From Oscillospiraceae bacterium (GTDB lineage: Bacteria; Bacillota; Clostridia; Oscillospirales; Ruminococcaceae), in NCBI GenBank assembly GCA_022511485.1, contig JAFLUJ010000324.1, forward strand, positions 1-6,697: 6,697 bases of DNA, written 5' to 3'. The notes beneath the pieces were generated by a model that worked only from the letters and a program-made list of their open reading frames with translations, was not told the origin of the DNA and searched no databases. Made by a program: the position numbers and the translations under genes. Below, in pieces: positions 5,730 to 6,697 of the stretch; positions within the stretch are counted from its first letter, which is position 1, and each line of letters opens with the position of its first letter.

Positions 5730-5756
5730 TATATCACATAATTACAGATTAGTCAA
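5728..5756 (-). promoter_or_regulatory. Sigma-A promoter of birA
   Basis: On the minus strand: -35 TTGACT (5751-5756), 17-nt spacer, -10 TATAAT (5728-5733) preceded by TGA, an extended -10. This is a strong match. The start should be near 5721, giving a birA leader of about 88 nt that includes the inverted repeat at 5693-5715. Confidence 0.85.
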
Positions 5757-5770
5757 TCACATTTTTAAAT

Positions 5771-5891
5771 TTTTATCATAAAATGTTAATGACAGCAAGT
5801 CGGGCGGGTGACAGATCCAATGTCCGAAATCATTTGCTGACGATGGAGGAGCGGTGTTTCCTTGGGGGAGCATCAGCATTTTATGATAAAA
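5771..5891 (+). promoter_or_regulatory. ytaF leader with long-range inverted repeat over the start codon
   Basis: TTTTATCATAAAATG (5771-5785) is the exact reverse complement of 5877-5891, which contains ATG 5883. Pairing in mRNA would close a 91-nt loop and hide the start codon. Inside the loop, 5793-5800 (CAGCAAGT) pairs with 5832-5839 (ATTTGCTG), with one G-T wobble. Short further pairings are possible within 5801-5831. Two Shine-Dalgarno-like runs, GGAGGAG (5845-5851) and GGGGGAG (5864-5870), stay in the loop. Each arm is also near-palindromic (TTTTAT-S-ATAAAA), so paired protein sites are an alternative. I could not match it to a known riboswitch class. Confidence 0.5.
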
Positions 5892-6566
5892 GCCATACTT
5901 TTAGTTATAGCCGTATGTACCGACTGCTTTGCAGCCTCCTTGGGGATAGGCAGCGCCGGGATACGGATACCGGTCCGTTCTGCGGTGATAATCAGCCTTG
6001 TGGGGACGGTTTCCCTGAGTGTTTCCGTAGCATTTGCCGGAGCTTTGAAGCTTGCTGTACCGGCGGAGCTGTGCGCTGCTATATCCTTTATACTTCTTCT
6101 GGGACTGGGACTTTTCAATCTGTTTCAGAATTTCTGGAGAGATATAGTCTGCCAAAAAAAGGCTGAGCCTTTACCCATACCGCTGCGTACAGTATCAGCA
6201 AAGAGTAAGGGAACGACCCGGAAGCGTAATAATTTCAATACTGTTACAGAGCAAATGGGCGCCCTTATCAGAATGTTCTTTGACGGAGCGTCCGCCGATA
6301 CGGACAATTCAAAAAGCATATCCGCAAAGGAGGCTCTTGTACTGTCTGCGGCTTTGTCTGCGGATTCTGTAGTTACCGGAATAGGCGCTGGACTTGGAAG
6401 TATAAGTCTTCCATTGCTGTCCGTTATGGCGTTTGCGGCAGGACTTATTTCCGTAAAGTCAGGCGAAAAGCTGGGGAGGAAAATAGTTTCCTCCTTTAAC
6501 ATAAATCTTGGCTGGCTCTGCGGAGCGGTACTTATTATCCTTGCGTTTACAAGCGTTTACAAGTAA
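5883..6566 (+). CDS. ytaF: YtaF-like / MntP-superfamily membrane protein
   Basis: 227-residue integral membrane protein resembling YtaF, a sporulation-associated relative of the manganese exporter MntP. Two half-repeats can be seen. Each opens with a helix holding a conserved Asp: VIAVCTDCFAASLGIG (8-23, D14) and LSAALSADSVVTGIGAGL (154-171, D161). About six helices are expected (roughly 2-23, 33-55, 61-82, 149-170, 174-192, 208-226), with a basic hydrophilic linker at 85-145. The stretch DGASADTDNSKSISAKEA (134-151) matches the YtaF pattern preceding the second half. I prefer ATG 5883 (MIKAILLVIAV, the usual N-terminus; GGGGGAG lies 12 nt upstream). TTG 5862, with GGAGGAG 10 nt upstream, would add seven residues and cannot be excluded. 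Transport of Mn2+ or another ion is inferred from family only. It is divergent from birA. Confidence 0.85.
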   Translation: MIKAILLVIAVCTDCFAASLGIGSAGIRIPVRSAVIISLVGTVSLSVSVAFAGALKLAVPAELCAAISFILLLGLGLFNLFQNFWRDIVCQKKAEPLPIPLRTVSAKSKGTTRKRNNFNTVTEQMGALIRMFFDGASADTDNSKSISAKEALVLSAALSADSVVTGIGAGLGSISLPLLSVMAFAAGLISVKSGEKLGRKIVSSFNINLGWLCGAVLIILAFTSVYK

Positions 6567-6575
6567 TACTGTTCC

Positions 6576-6612
6576 CAAGTCAAATAATTGACAAAGTCAA
6601 TTATTTGACTTG
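6576..6612. repeat. 17-bp perfect hairpin downstream of ytaF
   Basis: CAAGTCAAATAATTGAC (6576-6592) is the exact complement of 6596-6612, leaving a 3-nt loop AAA. It begins 10 nt after the ytaF stop. There is no T run after it, so it is not a standard intrinsic terminator, although it could stall RNA polymerase or protect the 3' end. First of four consecutive hairpins. Confidence 0.85.
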
Positions 6613-6629
6613 CCGCCTTAACAGGCGGC
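6612..6629. repeat. GC-rich hairpin 2 of the cluster
   Basis: GCCGCCT and AGGCGGC pair perfectly around loop TAAC. It shares its first base with the end of hairpin 1, so the two abut with no gap. Its right arm starts a 9-nt motif, GGCGGCTGC (6625-6633), that recurs at 6676-6684. Confidence 0.75.
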
Positions 6630-6653
6630 TGCCAAAACCATAGGTTTTGGCAG
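6629..6653. repeat. 11-bp perfect hairpin 3 of the cluster
   Basis: CTGCCAAAACC and GGTTTTGGCAG pair perfectly around loop ATA. It abuts hairpin 2 by one shared base. No T run follows. Confidence 0.8.
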
Positions 6654-6675
6654 GAAAGTATTGAACGACTTCCTT

Positions 6676-6690
6676 GGCGGCTGCGCCGCC
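6676..6690. repeat. GC-rich hairpin 4 of the cluster, near the window edge
   Basis: GGCGGC-TGC-GCCGCC, 6-bp stem. Its arms are also complementary to the arms of hairpin 2, so alternative long-range pairing is possible. The GC-rich stretch continues to the window edge, so the element may be incomplete. Confidence 0.65.
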
Positions 6691-6697
6691 CGCCGTA

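Noticed and set aside
5771..5882. yybP-ykoY manganese riboswitch before ytaF
   Set aside because: Only a GGGGAG-like run next to the start is present; the paired conserved loops of that class are not seen.
5783..6166. Plus-strand frame overlapping the ytaF leader and N-terminus
   Set aside because: The other frame gives the recognisable YtaF helices. This one has no family features and would translate the structured leader.
6576..6612. Intrinsic terminator for ytaF
   Set aside because: The stem is perfect but no T tract follows on either strand.
6576..6690. CRISPR repeats
   Set aside because: The hairpins differ in sequence and length and there are no regularly spaced identical repeats.

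Overview
The window looks like the chromosome of a low-to-moderate G+C Gram-positive gut or rumen clostridium, most like Ruminococcus (Oscillospiraceae). Reasons: strong AGGAGG ribosome sites, TTGACA/TATAAT promoters, a lipoprotein with an Asn/Thr/Ala-rich linker after its lipobox cysteine, and a YtrA-type GntR/ABC cassette next to birA, feoA and a DUF4830 protein. This placement comes from protein style, not a database match. There are seven protein genes, the first cut by the window edge. I see no rRNA, tRNA, CRISPR array or recognisable transposase.

Layout. 1-1877 (minus strand): a small export or stress-type ABC operon, read as GntR-family repressor, ABC ATPase, then ABC-2 permease (partial). 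A good sigma-A promoter with an inverted-repeat operator just downstream of its -10 box suggests autorepression. 1878-2119: divergent control region carrying a strong plus-strand promoter. 2120-3622: a lipoprotein solute-binding protein, probably for sugars, closed by a clear intrinsic terminator and with no permease genes beside it. 3701-3967 (minus): a lone FeoA-domain protein. 4175-4675 (plus): a membrane-anchored DUF4830 protein whose 3' end overlaps the 3' end of birA (minus, 4665-5633). 5883-6566 (plus): a YtaF/MntP-like six-helix membrane protein. 6567-6697: a run of near-perfect hairpins with no gene.

The genes do not form one pathway. They are housekeeping or envelope genes in short transcription units. 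The most interesting content is regulatory. The birA/ytaF intergenic region has two opposed sigma-A-like promoters whose -10 boxes share a palindrome, plus a perfect 8+8 inverted repeat that would cover the ytaF -35 box and the birA transcript start. The predicted ytaF leader has a 15-nt segment exactly complementary to the ytaF start-codon region, 91 nt apart, which could form an on/off RNA fold. A hairpin cluster after ytaF resembles a dispersed repeat or structured RNA. I do not claim a new defence or metabolic system here.
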